Positions 52,639-61,298 of a stretch of 64,000 nt of DNA are shown here, one piece after another. This DNA comes from Deinococcus puniceus (GTDB lineage: Bacteria > Deinococcota > Deinococci > Deinococcales > Deinococcaceae). Every line of letters begins with the position of its first letter. The first letter of the stretch is position 1. Below the pieces are notes generated by a model. It searched no databases, was not told the DNA's origin, and saw only the letters and a list, made by a program, of their open reading frames with translations. A program made the position numbers and the translations under genes. The stretch lies in contig NZ_CP011387.1 of the NCBI RefSeq assembly GCF_001644565.1, forward strand, positions 1 to 64,000, given 5' to 3'.

Positions 52639-53712
52639 TCAGGTAGAGTCTGGAGAACGGGGCGTGCTAGGGAAGTGCTGTATGGCGGCCAAAGCGGTAC
52701 TGACCGGCACCACCAGCAACATGCTGACCAAAGCCAGCAGCAGCGCCGCCAATTCGGTAAACAGGCCCTCGCTGTTGACCTGTACCCACAGCGGCGTGCC
52801 CGAACTGGCCCGCATCAGCAGCAGCAGGGGCAACGAGCCGCCCGCATACAGCAGCATCAGAACGTTCACCATGCCTGCCGCGTGGTCGCGTCCGACCCGC
52901 ATGGCCTGCCGGAACAGGGCGCGGCGGCTCAGAGGCGGCCCCGCCTGTGCCGCCCTCGTCTGGGCCAACGTTTCGACGGCGGACGTTTGAGTGATCGCCA
53001 CATCGTTCATGGCCCCCAAGCTGGTCAGCAGGACGCCCACCACGTACAGCCCGGTGGCACTCACGCCGTAAGACGCCTGAGCGACGGTGGCCCCTGCATC
53101 GCTCAGGCCCGTCAGGGAGGCCGCTCCCACCAACAAGTTCAGCAGCCCCGCGCCGAGGGTGACGCACAGCAGGAGCGCCAGCAGGGCCGCATGACTCTTG
53201 CGGTTCCAACCATGCACGAAGTACACGCTGAGGGCCAACACCCCGCCCAAAGCGGGCAGCAGCCCCAGCACAGGTGCGCCGCCCAGCAGCAGGGGTAGCA
53301 AGATCAGCCAGAGGGCGGCCAACGTGAGGGCGCTGCCCAGCACAGCCCGCAGGCCCTGCACGCCCGTCACCGCGAGGGCCACCAACAACGTCAGGCCCAA
53401 GAGTGCGCCCAGCAGCGGAAAGCGGCGCGGCCCTTCTAGGATGTACTGGCCGTCGATCTGGTTCAGCACGACGGCTTGTCCGGGGGTCGGTTGGGCCTCC
53501 GCATAAGTCACGGCGGTCACGGTCTGCCCCGTATTCAGCCGAATCTGGGCTTCACCGGGCTGGGTCTGGCGCTGGTAAACGCCGCTGACATACTGGCTGA
53601 GGCTGAGCGGCGGAGGGGGCGGCTCGACCCGGAAGACCCACAGCACCCCTGCGGCCAAGACCGCCCCCAAGAGTGCGGTCAGTCCAGACGGAAGGCGTTT
53701 CCAAAAGTTCAT
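52639..53712 (-). CDS. YibE/F family membrane protein
   Basis: 357-aa polytopic protein: an N-terminal anchor (residues 8-27), an extracytoplasmic beta-domain (about 38-95), then seven or so hydrophobic spans. The motif LTSLGAMNDVAITQ and LYAGGSLPLLLLM are typical of the YibE/F family, whose function is not established. It is last in a minus-strand block with COG0523, ZnuA/AztC-like and AztD-like genes. Gap of 53 bp from the upstream gene; TACCGT and GAGG both lie before the ATG, so a leaderless promoter or operon translation is possible. A link to metal transport is inference from context. Confidence 0.85.
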   Translation of the reverse strand: MNFWKRLPSGLTALLGAVLAAGVLWVFRVEPPPPPLSLSQYVSGVYQRQTQPGEAQIRLNTGQTVTAVTYAEAQPTPGQAVVLNQIDGQYILEGPRRFPLLGALLGLTLLVALAVTGVQGLRAVLGSALTLAALWLILLPLLLGGAPVLGLLPALGGVLALSVYFVHGWNRKSHAALLALLLCVTLGAGLLNLLVGAASLTGLSDAGATVAQASYGVSATGLYVVGVLLTSLGAMNDVAITQTSAVETLAQTRAAQAGPPLSRRALFRQAMRVGRDHAAGMVNVLMLLYAGGSLPLLLLMRASSGTPLWVQVNSEGLFTELAALLLALVSMLLVVPVSTALAAIQHFPSTPRSPDST

Positions 53713-53765
53713 CGCCTCACGGTAGCGGCCAGAGCGCGGTGGGTGGGGTCAGGGTGTGAGCCGTA

Positions 53766-54923
53766 TCAGTGTTGCTCGCCCGACGCCGAGGTGAGAGCCA
53801 GCATCGCCGGGGTGCCGCCTACCACGAGGCGGCGCGTGACCGTCAGGGTATTCAGCGCGACTTCCAGTACTTCTCCTGTGGTGGGACTGGTCAGGTAGGC
53901 CGCATTCTGGCCGAGGGTCATGGTGGGCCGGATGGCCGCTTTGTCGGCGGCATCGGCGGGTTTGACCAAGCCTGCCGCGCTTTGCAGTACCCGGCCTGTG
54001 CGGGCATCAAGGGCGTGCAGGGCACCGTCGGCGGTCAGTACCAACAGGCGCTGACCATCTGCGGCAAAGATGAATTTCAGGGGCACGGCGGGCAGGGTGA
54101 TGGGCGTCAGGGCCGAGTCCTGAGCCGTCCAGCGGGCCAACCCGGTGCCGAAGTTGCCGTACAGTGTGCTGCTTTTGGCGTGGGCCGCCACTGTCCCCAC
54201 CCGCTTGCCTTCGGGCGTGCCTGCGGGGTTGGTCAGTTTGCTGGAGGTGATCTCATTGCCCTTGACCGTGACCGCCAATACCCCATCGGTGCAGCCGAAG
54301 TAGCTGGTGTCGCCCAGAATGGCCTCACCGTGCAGGGCCGGGCAGCCGTCTATAGTGTTCAGCAATTGGCCCGACTTGAGGTCGTAGGCGTCCACCCGGT
54401 TCAGGCGCAGAGAGCCGCTGAGCAGCACGTTGCCCATGACGGTGGGTGCGCCGTGGTCGGGCTGGGCCACTTTAACGATTTGCATGTCGTTGGTCTTGCC
54501 CAGCAGGGTTTCTCCAAAAATAGCCACCGTGCCGCCCTTGTCGTTAAAAATAACGATGCGGTCATCGTGGGCAAAGAAGTGGGTGGGTTGCTGGCCCACG
54601 TTCAGGGTCGCCAGCACATGCGGGGCCTTCTGAACAAGGTCGTCGTGGTCGCCGTGCGGAATGCTGCTCAGGCCAGAGTGCAGCACCGTGACGCGGTCAT
54701 CGTTGCGGTGGATGGCGTAGGCGTACTGCCCACCGGGGCCAGCGTACAGGCCACTGAGTTTTCCGGGCGTGCTGAAGGTGCCTACTGTTTTGCCGTCCGT
54801 CAGGTTCAAGACGTTCAATACGTTGGTTGTGGCGTCGGCCACCACGAGGCGGGACACGGTCTCGGCGTGGGCGGCAGTGATCAGGCTCAGGGCGGCGGTC
54901 AGGGTCAGTTTCAGATGGGTCAT
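53766..54923 (-). CDS. AztD-like periplasmic beta-propeller (putative zinc metallochaperone)
   Basis: 385-aa exported protein: signal peptide (residues 1-20), then repeated four-stranded blades ending in propeller-like LVLTADGALHALDA. An acidic/His segment HGDHDDLV (about residue 90), single Cys pairs (DGCPALHG and YFGCTDG) and HFFAHDD may bind metal. The size, the propeller fold and the direct neighbour of a ZnuA-like protein match AztD, a zinc chaperone that loads AztC. GGAG ribosome site. Without alignment the AztD assignment stays probable rather than certain. Confidence 0.75.
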   Translation of the reverse strand: MTHLKLTLTAALSLITAAHAETVSRLVVADATTNVLNVLNLTDGKTVGTFSTPGKLSGLYAGPGGQYAYAIHRNDDRVTVLHSGLSSIPHGDHDDLVQKAPHVLATLNVGQQPTHFFAHDDRIVIFNDKGGTVAIFGETLLGKTNDMQIVKVAQPDHGAPTVMGNVLLSGSLRLNRVDAYDLKSGQLLNTIDGCPALHGEAILGDTSYFGCTDGVLAVTVKGNEITSSKLTNPAGTPEGKRVGTVAAHAKSSTLYGNFGTGLARWTAQDSALTPITLPAVPLKFIFAADGQRLLVLTADGALHALDARTGRVLQSAAGLVKPADAADKAAIRPTMTLGQNAAYLTSPTTGEVLEVALNTLTVTRRLVVGGTPAMLALTSASGEQH

Positions 54924-55031
54924 GGTGGGTACTCCGGCAAAAGAAAAGGGGCGTGAAGGACGGGTTCTTCCGGCTTACGGCGCAGAGATCGGACACAACT
55001 TCTGCACCCGCGAAGAGCGTGGGGGTCGCCT

Positions 55032-55901
55032 CTACTTCAGCGCTTGCAACAGGGTGTCGCGGTTGCGGCGCATCATGTCGGCGTAGTTGGGGGTCTGCAC
55101 GCTGCCTTCGGGGTCAAGCACAAACAGCGGCACGCCTGCTTCGGCAGCCACGGCGCGGGCCGGGCCTTGGGGCAGTTGCGGTTCGGCAAACACGGCCCTC
55201 ACGCCCGCTGTCCGGATGGTCTGCACGGTCTGGGCCATCCGCTGGGCGCTGGGTTCTATACCTGCCAGCGGCGTAATGGTGGCGCTCACCGTCAGACCGT
55301 AGGCGCGGGCAAAGTAGCCGAACGCGTTATGAAAGGTGACCAGTTTGCCGCCGCGCACCGGGACGAGGGTGCGGCGGAGTTCCGCGTCCAGTGCGGTGAG
55401 GCGCACGGCCTCGCGCTCGGCATTGGCGCGGTAGGCGGCGGCGTGCTGCGGATCGAGGGCGGCCAAGTGCGTGCCCACCGTGCGGGCGGCCTGCGCCATC
55501 AGGCGGGCATCCAGCCACCAGTGCGGATCGGTGGCCGAGCCTTCCCGAATCCGGGTAAAGGTCATCACGTTGCCCAGTTTCAGCACTTTGGCCGGGCTGC
55601 CGCTGGCCTTCACGTAACGTTCCAGCCAGTCGTCGGCCCCCAATCCGGCCATGATCGCCAGATCAGCCGAGCGGATGCGGGCAATGTCGCGCACGGTGGG
55701 ATCGAAGTCGTGCGGACTGGCCCCCAGCGGCGCGGCACGCTCCACGGCGGCGTGCGGTTCGGCCACCCGCGTTACCACATCAAAGAGGGGTTGAAAAGAG
55801 ACGATGACGTTGGGCTTGGCCTGAGCGGCAGGAAGGAGCAGCAGGGTGCCGAGGGCGGCAGTGCGTGACCAATGGGGGAAAAAGAAGAAGACTCTGGACA
55901 T
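55032..55901 (-). CDS. Zinc (or manganese) ABC transporter substrate-binding protein, ZnuA/AztC-like
   Basis: 289-aa cluster A-I binding protein. Signal peptide (about residues 1-28). Metal ligands are visible: His in ASPHDFDPT, His in TDPHWWLD, His in VTFHNAFGYFARAYGL and Asp in FVLDPEGS. Three His plus an acidic residue favours zinc, and the His-rich loop of E. coli ZnuA is missing, as in AztC. GAGG lies 7 nt before the ATG. No matching ATPase or permease gene lies in the window. Confidence 0.9.
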   Translation of the reverse strand: MSRVFFFFPHWSRTAALGTLLLLPAAQAKPNVIVSFQPLFDVVTRVAEPHAAVERAAPLGASPHDFDPTVRDIARIRSADLAIMAGLGADDWLERYVKASGSPAKVLKLGNVMTFTRIREGSATDPHWWLDARLMAQAARTVGTHLAALDPQHAAAYRANAEREAVRLTALDAELRRTLVPVRGGKLVTFHNAFGYFARAYGLTVSATITPLAGIEPSAQRMAQTVQTIRTAGVRAVFAEPQLPQGPARAVAAEAGVPLFVLDPEGSVQTPNYADMMRRNRDTLLQALK

Positions 55902-55923
55902 ACGAACCTCGGAAGCGGCAGGA

Positions 55924-56949
55924 CTATTTGGAGAGTGCGGCAGTGGCGTTACGTGCCACTGGAGCGCGGTGCAGCACTTGCCGCTCGGTCTGGCCGCTCA
56001 GCACGGCAAAGGCGGCGCGTTCCTCGTCGGCGTCCAGATCGCGGCCAATAGCCACCAACCGGGTGTAGCCGTCGCGGTCTTCGGGCAGCGGGTCAAGGGC
56101 GATCAGGTCACGCACCGCCTGCATCAGCAGCTTTTTGGGATGGGCCTCTAGGCTCACGTAGCCCTTGACCCGCAACACCTGACCGGGCCGCGACACGATG
56201 CGGTGAATCAGGCCGTGCCAGCCCTCCAAGCCCAGCGGCGTGTGCGCCTCCAGCGTGAAACTCTTGAGGCCGGGGGTGTGCTGGGTGCGGGACGGTTCGG
56301 GTGTCCAGTCGGCGCTGAAGCCGTGAGCGTTCAGCACCGTTTCTGCGTCTACTTCCGAATTTTTGGCGTGCAGCACGCGGGCCAAGGGGTGCAGCCCCAG
56401 CACGATCTGTTCGGCGGTGTGCCGCTGGGCGAGGGTGACCACATCGCTTTTGTTCAGAATCACGGTGGTGGCGTAGGCCAGTTGCAGGGCGGCTTCCGGG
56501 TTTTCGATCAGCGTCTGGGCCAGATTGCGGGTGTCCACCACAGTGATTAAGCTGTCCAGCCGGAAGACGGCCCGCACATCGGGGTCAAGCAGGGTGTGCA
56601 GCACGGGCGTAGGATCGGCCACGCCGCTCAGTTCGATCAGCACGTGGGCGGGTGCGCCGCCTTCGTCTTGGCCGCGCTGCGCCAGCCGGATCAGAGCGGA
56701 GATCAGGTCGTCGCGCCCTGTGCAGCACAGGCAGCCCTGCGTCAACTCCTGAATATCGTCAGGCTGATCGGTCAGGGCCTCGATCAGGCCACCGTCTATG
56801 CCCACCTTACCGAACTCGTTCACGATGACGCCGATGCGCCGGGGCAACAAGGCGGGGCCTGCTTGCCGGATCAGGTGATTGACGAGGGTGGTCTTGCCTG
56901 CCCCCAAGAAGCCGCCGATCACGGTAACAGGAATGCGGGAGTCAGGCAT
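55924..56949 (-). CDS. COG0523 (CobW/ZNG1-like) metal-handling GTPase
   Basis: 341-aa G3E-family GTPase. Walker A GGFLGAGKTTL, metal motif GCLCC in LTQGCLCCTGRDD, Walker B/E region VLIELSGVADPTP, base motif VILNKSD; C-terminal CobW_C domain about 235-325. Such proteins act as zinc-dependent metallochaperones, often under Zur control. It leads the operon; its promoter is covered by a perfect palindrome. The gene after it (ZnuA-like) starts 22 bp downstream. Confidence 0.93.
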   Translation of the reverse strand: MPDSRIPVTVIGGFLGAGKTTLVNHLIRQAGPALLPRRIGVIVNEFGKVGIDGGLIEALTDQPDDIQELTQGCLCCTGRDDLISALIRLAQRGQDEGGAPAHVLIELSGVADPTPVLHTLLDPDVRAVFRLDSLITVVDTRNLAQTLIENPEAALQLAYATTVILNKSDVVTLAQRHTAEQIVLGLHPLARVLHAKNSEVDAETVLNAHGFSADWTPEPSRTQHTPGLKSFTLEAHTPLGLEGWHGLIHRIVSRPGQVLRVKGYVSLEAHPKKLLMQAVRDLIALDPLPEDRDGYTRLVAIGRDLDADEERAAFAVLSGQTERQVLHRAPVARNATAALSK

Positions 56950-56953
56950 AAGT

Positions 56954-56977
56954 TTGATAACAATATCTCGTTATCAA
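56954..56977. promoter_or_regulatory. Perfect palindrome, probable metalloregulator (Zur-type) operator
   Basis: TTGATAAC (56954-56961), 8 nt, GTTATCAA (56970-56977). The arms are perfect. It overlaps the spacer and -10 of the predicted COG0523-operon promoter, where a repressor would block transcription. Assignment to Zur is by context; the word is not identical to published Zur boxes that I can recall. Confidence 0.7.
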
Positions 56978-56988
56978 TAAGGCGTCAA
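56960..56988 (-). promoter_or_regulatory. Promoter of the zinc operon
   Basis: On the minus strand TTGACG (plus 56983-56988), a 17-nt spacer and TATTGT (plus 56960-56965), 10 nt before the ATG at 56949. Among the better promoter matches in the window. Confidence 0.7.
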
Positions 56989-57120
56989 CTCAACCACGCT
57001 CTAAGCGAGCTGTCCGAACCGCTCGCCCTTCCTTAGTCCCTTTGATCCCAGACCCTTAGACTGCCCCCACACATCCCCAACTTCAGCCCCTGCGCCCCGC
57101 CATCCCTTACCCTGAAGCCC

Positions 57121-58470
57121 ATGACTTCCCCCCACCACAGCGACCTGTCGGCCCACATTGCACGCGGCTTGTCGGATTTGGCCGAATTTGTCGCCATAGA
57201 AAGCGTGAGCGCACAGGGCCGGATGCTGCCCGAAGCGGCGGCCTACGTGACCCGCCTGCTGGAAGCGGAAGGCTTTACGGTGCGCGAGTATCCCGGCACG
57301 GTTGCCCCTGTGCTGGTGGCCGAGGCAGGCAGCGGCCCCACCACCCTACTCATTTACAACCATTACGACGTGCAGCCCGAAGACCCCACCGAACTCTGGG
57401 ACAGCCCGCCGTTTGCCCTGACCGAGCGGGAGGGGCGGCTGTACGCACGCGGCGTCAGCGACGACAAGGGCGAGTTTATTTCGCGGCTGGCGGCGGTGCG
57501 GGCGGTGCGCGAGCGGCACGGCGGGCAGTTGCCGCTGCGGATACGCTGGCTGCTGGAGGGCGAGGAAGAGGTGGGCAGCCCCAGCCTAGACGCCTTTGTG
57601 GAGGCCCACGCCGACGAACTGCGGGCCGACGGCTGCTGGTGGGAATTCGGCTCCATTACGCCCGAAGGCCGCCCGGTGGCCTCATTGGGTCTGAAGGGCG
57701 TGATGTGCGTGGAACTGCGCTGCCGCGTAGCCGACTCCGACCTGCACAGCAGTTTGGGCGCAGTGATCGACAATCCGCTGTACCGCCTCGCCCGCGCCGT
57801 GGCAACCCTGCGCGACGATACGGGCCGCGTGACCATTCCCGGCTTTCATGACGCCGTGCGCGACCCCAGCCCCGCCGACCTAGCCGCCATCGCCACCATT
57901 CCCGGCGACGGTCAGGCGGTGCGCGATACTTACGGCGTCACGCGCCCGCTTGCCACTGGCCCCGATTATTTCCGGCGTACCAACTTGCTGCCCGTCGTCA
58001 ACGTGAACGGTTGGAGCGGCGGCTATCAGGGTGAAGGCAGCAAAACCGTATTGCCCGCGCACGGCAGCGTCAAGCTGGATTTCCGGCTGGTGCCCGACCA
58101 AAACCCGGAGCAGATTTTGGCGCTGCTGCGTGCCCACTTGGACACCCAAGGTCTGAGTGACGTAGAAGTCGTGGAACTGGAATCTCACCAGAAGCCCGCC
58201 CGTGCCGACGCGGGGCATCCGTTTGTGGTGGCCTGCTTAGAGGCGGCGCGGGAAGCACACGGTCTGGAGCCGATCATTCACCCTAGCAGTGCGGCGAGCG
58301 GCCCCATGTCGCCCTTCAACGAGTTTTTGGGTGTGCCTTGCGTGGCAATGGGCATCGGCAATCTGGGCGGGCGGATTCACGCGCCGAACGAGAACATTTT
58401 GAAGGTGCATTTTGAAAAGGGCGTGGCGTTTGGGGTGGCGCTGTTAGAGCGGCTGGGGCGCGGGCTTTAG
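57121..58470 (+). CDS. M20-family dipeptidase
   Basis: 449-aa zinc di-metal peptidase. Ligands: His/Asp in IYNHYDVQPEDP, Asp in GVSDDKGEF, Glu pair in LLEGEEEVGSPS, and late His in GRIHAPNENI; a dimerisation domain is inserted at about residues 195-320. Likely cytoplasmic dipeptide hydrolysis. TACCCT (57108-57113) ends 7 nt before the ATG (leaderless). Confidence 0.92.
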   Translation: MTSPHHSDLSAHIARGLSDLAEFVAIESVSAQGRMLPEAAAYVTRLLEAEGFTVREYPGTVAPVLVAEAGSGPTTLLIYNHYDVQPEDPTELWDSPPFALTEREGRLYARGVSDDKGEFISRLAAVRAVRERHGGQLPLRIRWLLEGEEEVGSPSLDAFVEAHADELRADGCWWEFGSITPEGRPVASLGLKGVMCVELRCRVADSDLHSSLGAVIDNPLYRLARAVATLRDDTGRVTIPGFHDAVRDPSPADLAAIATIPGDGQAVRDTYGVTRPLATGPDYFRRTNLLPVVNVNGWSGGYQGEGSKTVLPAHGSVKLDFRLVPDQNPEQILALLRAHLDTQGLSDVEVVELESHQKPARADAGHPFVVACLEAAREAHGLEPIIHPSSAASGPMSPFNEFLGVPCVAMGIGNLGGRIHAPNENILKVHFEKGVAFGVALLERLGRGL

Positions 58471-58837
58471 GAAGTTGGATTGGGGGTTGTTGAACTTGTC
58501 CCACGTTGGATTCCCCCACCCCCCAGCCCCCTACCCCACCGGGTAGGGGAAGCGAAGCGCTCCGCTCGGGAGGATTGATCTTGTCGCATCCCAACTCGGC
58601 TGAATCCTTCTCTTGAAGCGGAATTGCCAGTCGTCTTGACGCTGGAATTGGCCCGCGCGTTGCACGCACGACGGCCTCACACGCACTTGGGCGGCGGCAT
58701 TTGGGATTGCTGCATAGGAAAAACAAGGGCAGGGTTTGTGCTTAAGCTCTGGGCTCACCCGGCGACAAAATCAGCTTGCTAGAGTTGACCATGCGTCTAA
58801 ACCGCGTGAGTTCGACTCTTTTTCGGCTGGCTTTCCC
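58471..58837. other. Intergenic region of 367 bp with a GC-rich hairpin
   Basis: Contains the stem CCCCTACCC/GGGTAGGGG (58528-58549) followed by GCGAAGCGCTCCGCTCGG, a form common in dispersed GC-rich repeats, but only one copy is seen here. The rest shows no gene; a possible in-frame extension of the next gene begins at 58736. Confidence 0.5.
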
Positions 58838-59533
58838 GTGAACCGTTACGACGATCAGGCCCGCTTGGTGTTCCACTATGCACGGGAAGAAGGCCACGCT
58901 TTGGGACACCATCAGGTGGGGCCGGAGCATCTGCTGTTGGGGCTGTTGCGAACCGGGGGCGGCGCACGCGAGGTGTTGGAAGGCTTGGGCGCAGGGCTGG
59001 AGCCGCTGCGGGTGCTGGTGCAGGCCACGTATCCAAACGCTCCCCAGTCACTCAACGACGCGCCCAGCATCACCCCGTCGGCGCGGCAGGTGATGGAAAC
59101 GGCCACGGAAGAAGCGCGGCGGTTGGGGTCTGTCGTCACATCTACCCCGCATATTTTGCTGGGACTACTGGCGCTGGATTCGCCGTCACTCCGGGCCATT
59201 CTCGCTCGTATCCATCTTGATCTGAACTTGATCCGGGCGCGGGCTGAGGCTGTGCCTGTTGCTCAGGAGCAAGCGCCGCCCGGTCAGCGGGAAACCGAGT
59301 TGAAAGAGATGGGGAGACAATCGCTGCAAGACGCATTGAACAACGGCGGCGTGTCACCCGGCGGTATTCCCCCAGTAGACCTCGTGGGCATAGTGTTGAC
59401 CGTTGGAGACAGCAGCCTACAAGCGCCCTTTGAGGAACTTCTGGCCCGCTGGCTAATTCACGATCCTTTGCCCGAAGAAGAACGCGCCGCTGTGCTGCAC
59501 GCGCTCATTGCCGGAGCTTGGAAAATGGAGTAG
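58838..59533 (+). CDS. Stand-alone Clp N-terminal domain protein
   Basis: About 231 aa with the two-repeat Clp-N domain found at the N-terminus of ClpC/ClpA: first HALGHHQVGPEHLLLGLLR, second TSTPHILLGLLALDSPSL. There is no AAA+ module; instead residues about 135-231 form a helical C-terminal region ending in LPEEERAAVLHALI. It may act as an adaptor or decoy for Clp ATPases. Starts at GTG 58838 (homology begins there) though the frame is open from 58736. No clear ribosome site. Confidence 0.82.
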   Translation: MNRYDDQARLVFHYAREEGHALGHHQVGPEHLLLGLLRTGGGAREVLEGLGAGLEPLRVLVQATYPNAPQSLNDAPSITPSARQVMETATEEARRLGSVVTSTPHILLGLLALDSPSLRAILARIHLDLNLIRARAEAVPVAQEQAPPGQRETELKEMGRQSLQDALNNGGVSPGGIPPVDLVGIVLTVGDSSLQAPFEELLARWLIHDPLPEEERAAVLHALIAGAWKME

Positions 59534-59542
59534 GCCAAAGAG

Positions 59543-59580
59543 AACCGGGGTGCTGCACCAATCTCAGCAGCCCCCCGGTT
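59543..59580. terminator. Terminator hairpin between the Clp-N gene and rtcB
   Basis: AACCGGGGTGCTGC (59543-59556) with GCAGCCCCCCGGTT (59567-59580), one mismatch, loop 10 nt, TT-rich edge on the plus strand. Two convergent genes end here. Confidence 0.7.
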
Positions 59581-59603
59581 TCACCGATTACTAATTACAA
59601 CCC

Positions 59604-61010
59604 TCAAACGTCCTCATTGCCTGTGTCCATCCGCACCACTTTGGGCATGAACTGGCCCAGCACATCCACCAAATCGGTTTGGCGGGCAATCACGTCTTCA
59701 ATTCGCTTGTAGGCTTGCGGCGCTTCGTCTATGCCGCCGCCGATCAGGGTGATGCCGTGACGCTCCAAGTAGGCCTGCACGTCTTTTTTGGCAAGGGCGT
59801 TGATGGCGGCTTTGCGCCCTAGCTGACGGCCTGCGCCGTGGCTGGCACTCGCCAACGCTGCCGGATTGCCGCGCCCACGCACCAAGAAACCGGGGTCGGC
59901 CATGCTGCCGGGAATCAGGCCCAGTTGTCCGGCGGCGGCGGGGGTCGCGCCCTTGCGGTGCACGATCAGTTCCTTGCCGTCTACCTGCTGTTTCCAAGCC
60001 AAGTTGTGGCTGTTGCTGACGCGCAGCAGCGGGGTTTCGCCCAGTGCGCGGGCCAGCCGGGTATGAATCAGGTCGTGGTTGGCGAGGGCGTAGCGGCCAG
60101 CCAGATTCATGGCGAGCCAGTAGGCCTGACCTTCCTCGGTGTCCAGCCGGAGCCAGGCCAGTTTCTGGGCACTCTTGTCCAGTGTAGGGTGCAAGTCCTG
60201 TGCCAGCCGCGTAAAGTGGTTGGCCACCTGCGCCCCGAAGCCCCGCGAGCCGCTGTGAGACAGCAGGGCCAGATAGTCGCCCGCCTCTAAGCCCAGCTCC
60301 GGGTCAGCCGCCGCGAGCGTGAATGTCCCGAACTCTGCGAAGTGGTTCCCGCTGCCGCTCGTGCCGATCTGGTTGATGGCCTTCTCGTGCAGGTGGCCCA
60401 AGAGGGGGAGGGCGTCCCACGTGTCTTCGTGCAGCACGGCGTGGTCTTCACGGTCACGCTTCTCGAAACCCACGCCCGCGCCGAAGCGGGTATGGCGCAT
60501 CAGCAGGGCTTTGGCTTCTTCGGTTTTCAGTGCGCCACTGGGCAAGGGCAGCACGCTCAGCATCATGGAGCAGCCGATATCCACGCCCACGCCATACGGA
60601 ATCACAGCATTTTCAGTTGCCAGTACGCCGCCGATGGGCAGGCCGTAGCCCACGTGTGCGTCGGGCATCAGCGCCCCGGCCCGCGAAATGGGGAGGCGCA
60701 TCGCCACGTCCATCTGGGTGTGTGCGCCGGGGTCGATCAGGTCTGCGCCCCACACCGGGTAGGGCAAGGGTGCGGGCCGCAGGTCGCTGGACGCCCGCGC
60801 TTCCTGCACGCCGCGCACCGCGATCAGTTCGGCGGCCAACGCGTCGTACACGCCGCCCAAGAAGGCATCGGGGTTGGCCTGCACGCCGCGCAACTCGCCT
60901 AAAATCTCTTCGCGGCTGAGGCCCGCGCCTTCGCGTAAGCTCGCGGCGGCCAGTGCCAAGCCAATCGCTTTGCGTTCAAATCCAAGTTTGGTAATTTGCT
61001 TCCCGTTCAT
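59604..61010 (-). CDS. rtcB: RNA ligase RtcB
   Basis: GTP- and manganese-dependent RNA ligase that joins 2',3'-cyclic phosphate (or 3'-phosphate) to 5'-OH ends. 468 aa. MPDAHVGYGLPIGG, GVGVDIGCSMM with metal Cys, SGSGNHFAEFG, SHSGSRGFG and the guanylylated His in SHGAGRQLGRKAA are visible. AAGGA lies 7 nt before the ATG. No archease or RtcR gene is adjacent in the window. Role in RNA repair fits a damage-tolerant lineage, but that is inference. Confidence 0.94.
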   Translation of the reverse strand: MNGKQITKLGFERKAIGLALAAASLREGAGLSREEILGELRGVQANPDAFLGGVYDALAAELIAVRGVQEARASSDLRPAPLPYPVWGADLIDPGAHTQMDVAMRLPISRAGALMPDAHVGYGLPIGGVLATENAVIPYGVGVDIGCSMMLSVLPLPSGALKTEEAKALLMRHTRFGAGVGFEKRDREDHAVLHEDTWDALPLLGHLHEKAINQIGTSGSGNHFAEFGTFTLAAADPELGLEAGDYLALLSHSGSRGFGAQVANHFTRLAQDLHPTLDKSAQKLAWLRLDTEEGQAYWLAMNLAGRYALANHDLIHTRLARALGETPLLRVSNSHNLAWKQQVDGKELIVHRKGATPAAAGQLGLIPGSMADPGFLVRGRGNPAALASASHGAGRQLGRKAAINALAKKDVQAYLERHGITLIGGGIDEAPQAYKRIEDVIARQTDLVDVLGQFMPKVVRMDTGNEDV

Positions 61011-61298
61011 CGTCAGTCCTTGTGCGGGAAGCCACTGTGCTGCTCACTTGCCCGCGTGTTAGGGGGTGGGGGCGCGGCGTGTATTTACGCTGTCGCCCGT
61101 TGGTGTCCTTCGCCAATCGTCCGAATCTGTTTTATCTTGCATTCTGCGCCCTCCCTCTGTGTGGCTCTGTCTTCGGCCCTAGTCTGCCGTGTTCGCTTGC
61201 CCCGGCACATCGGCAAAGTGGCGCATAGGGCCTGAGCCAGTCATTGGGCATGAGTGCCGCTTCACGCTCCCATCAGTTTCACGCTTTAAGCTGAAGGC

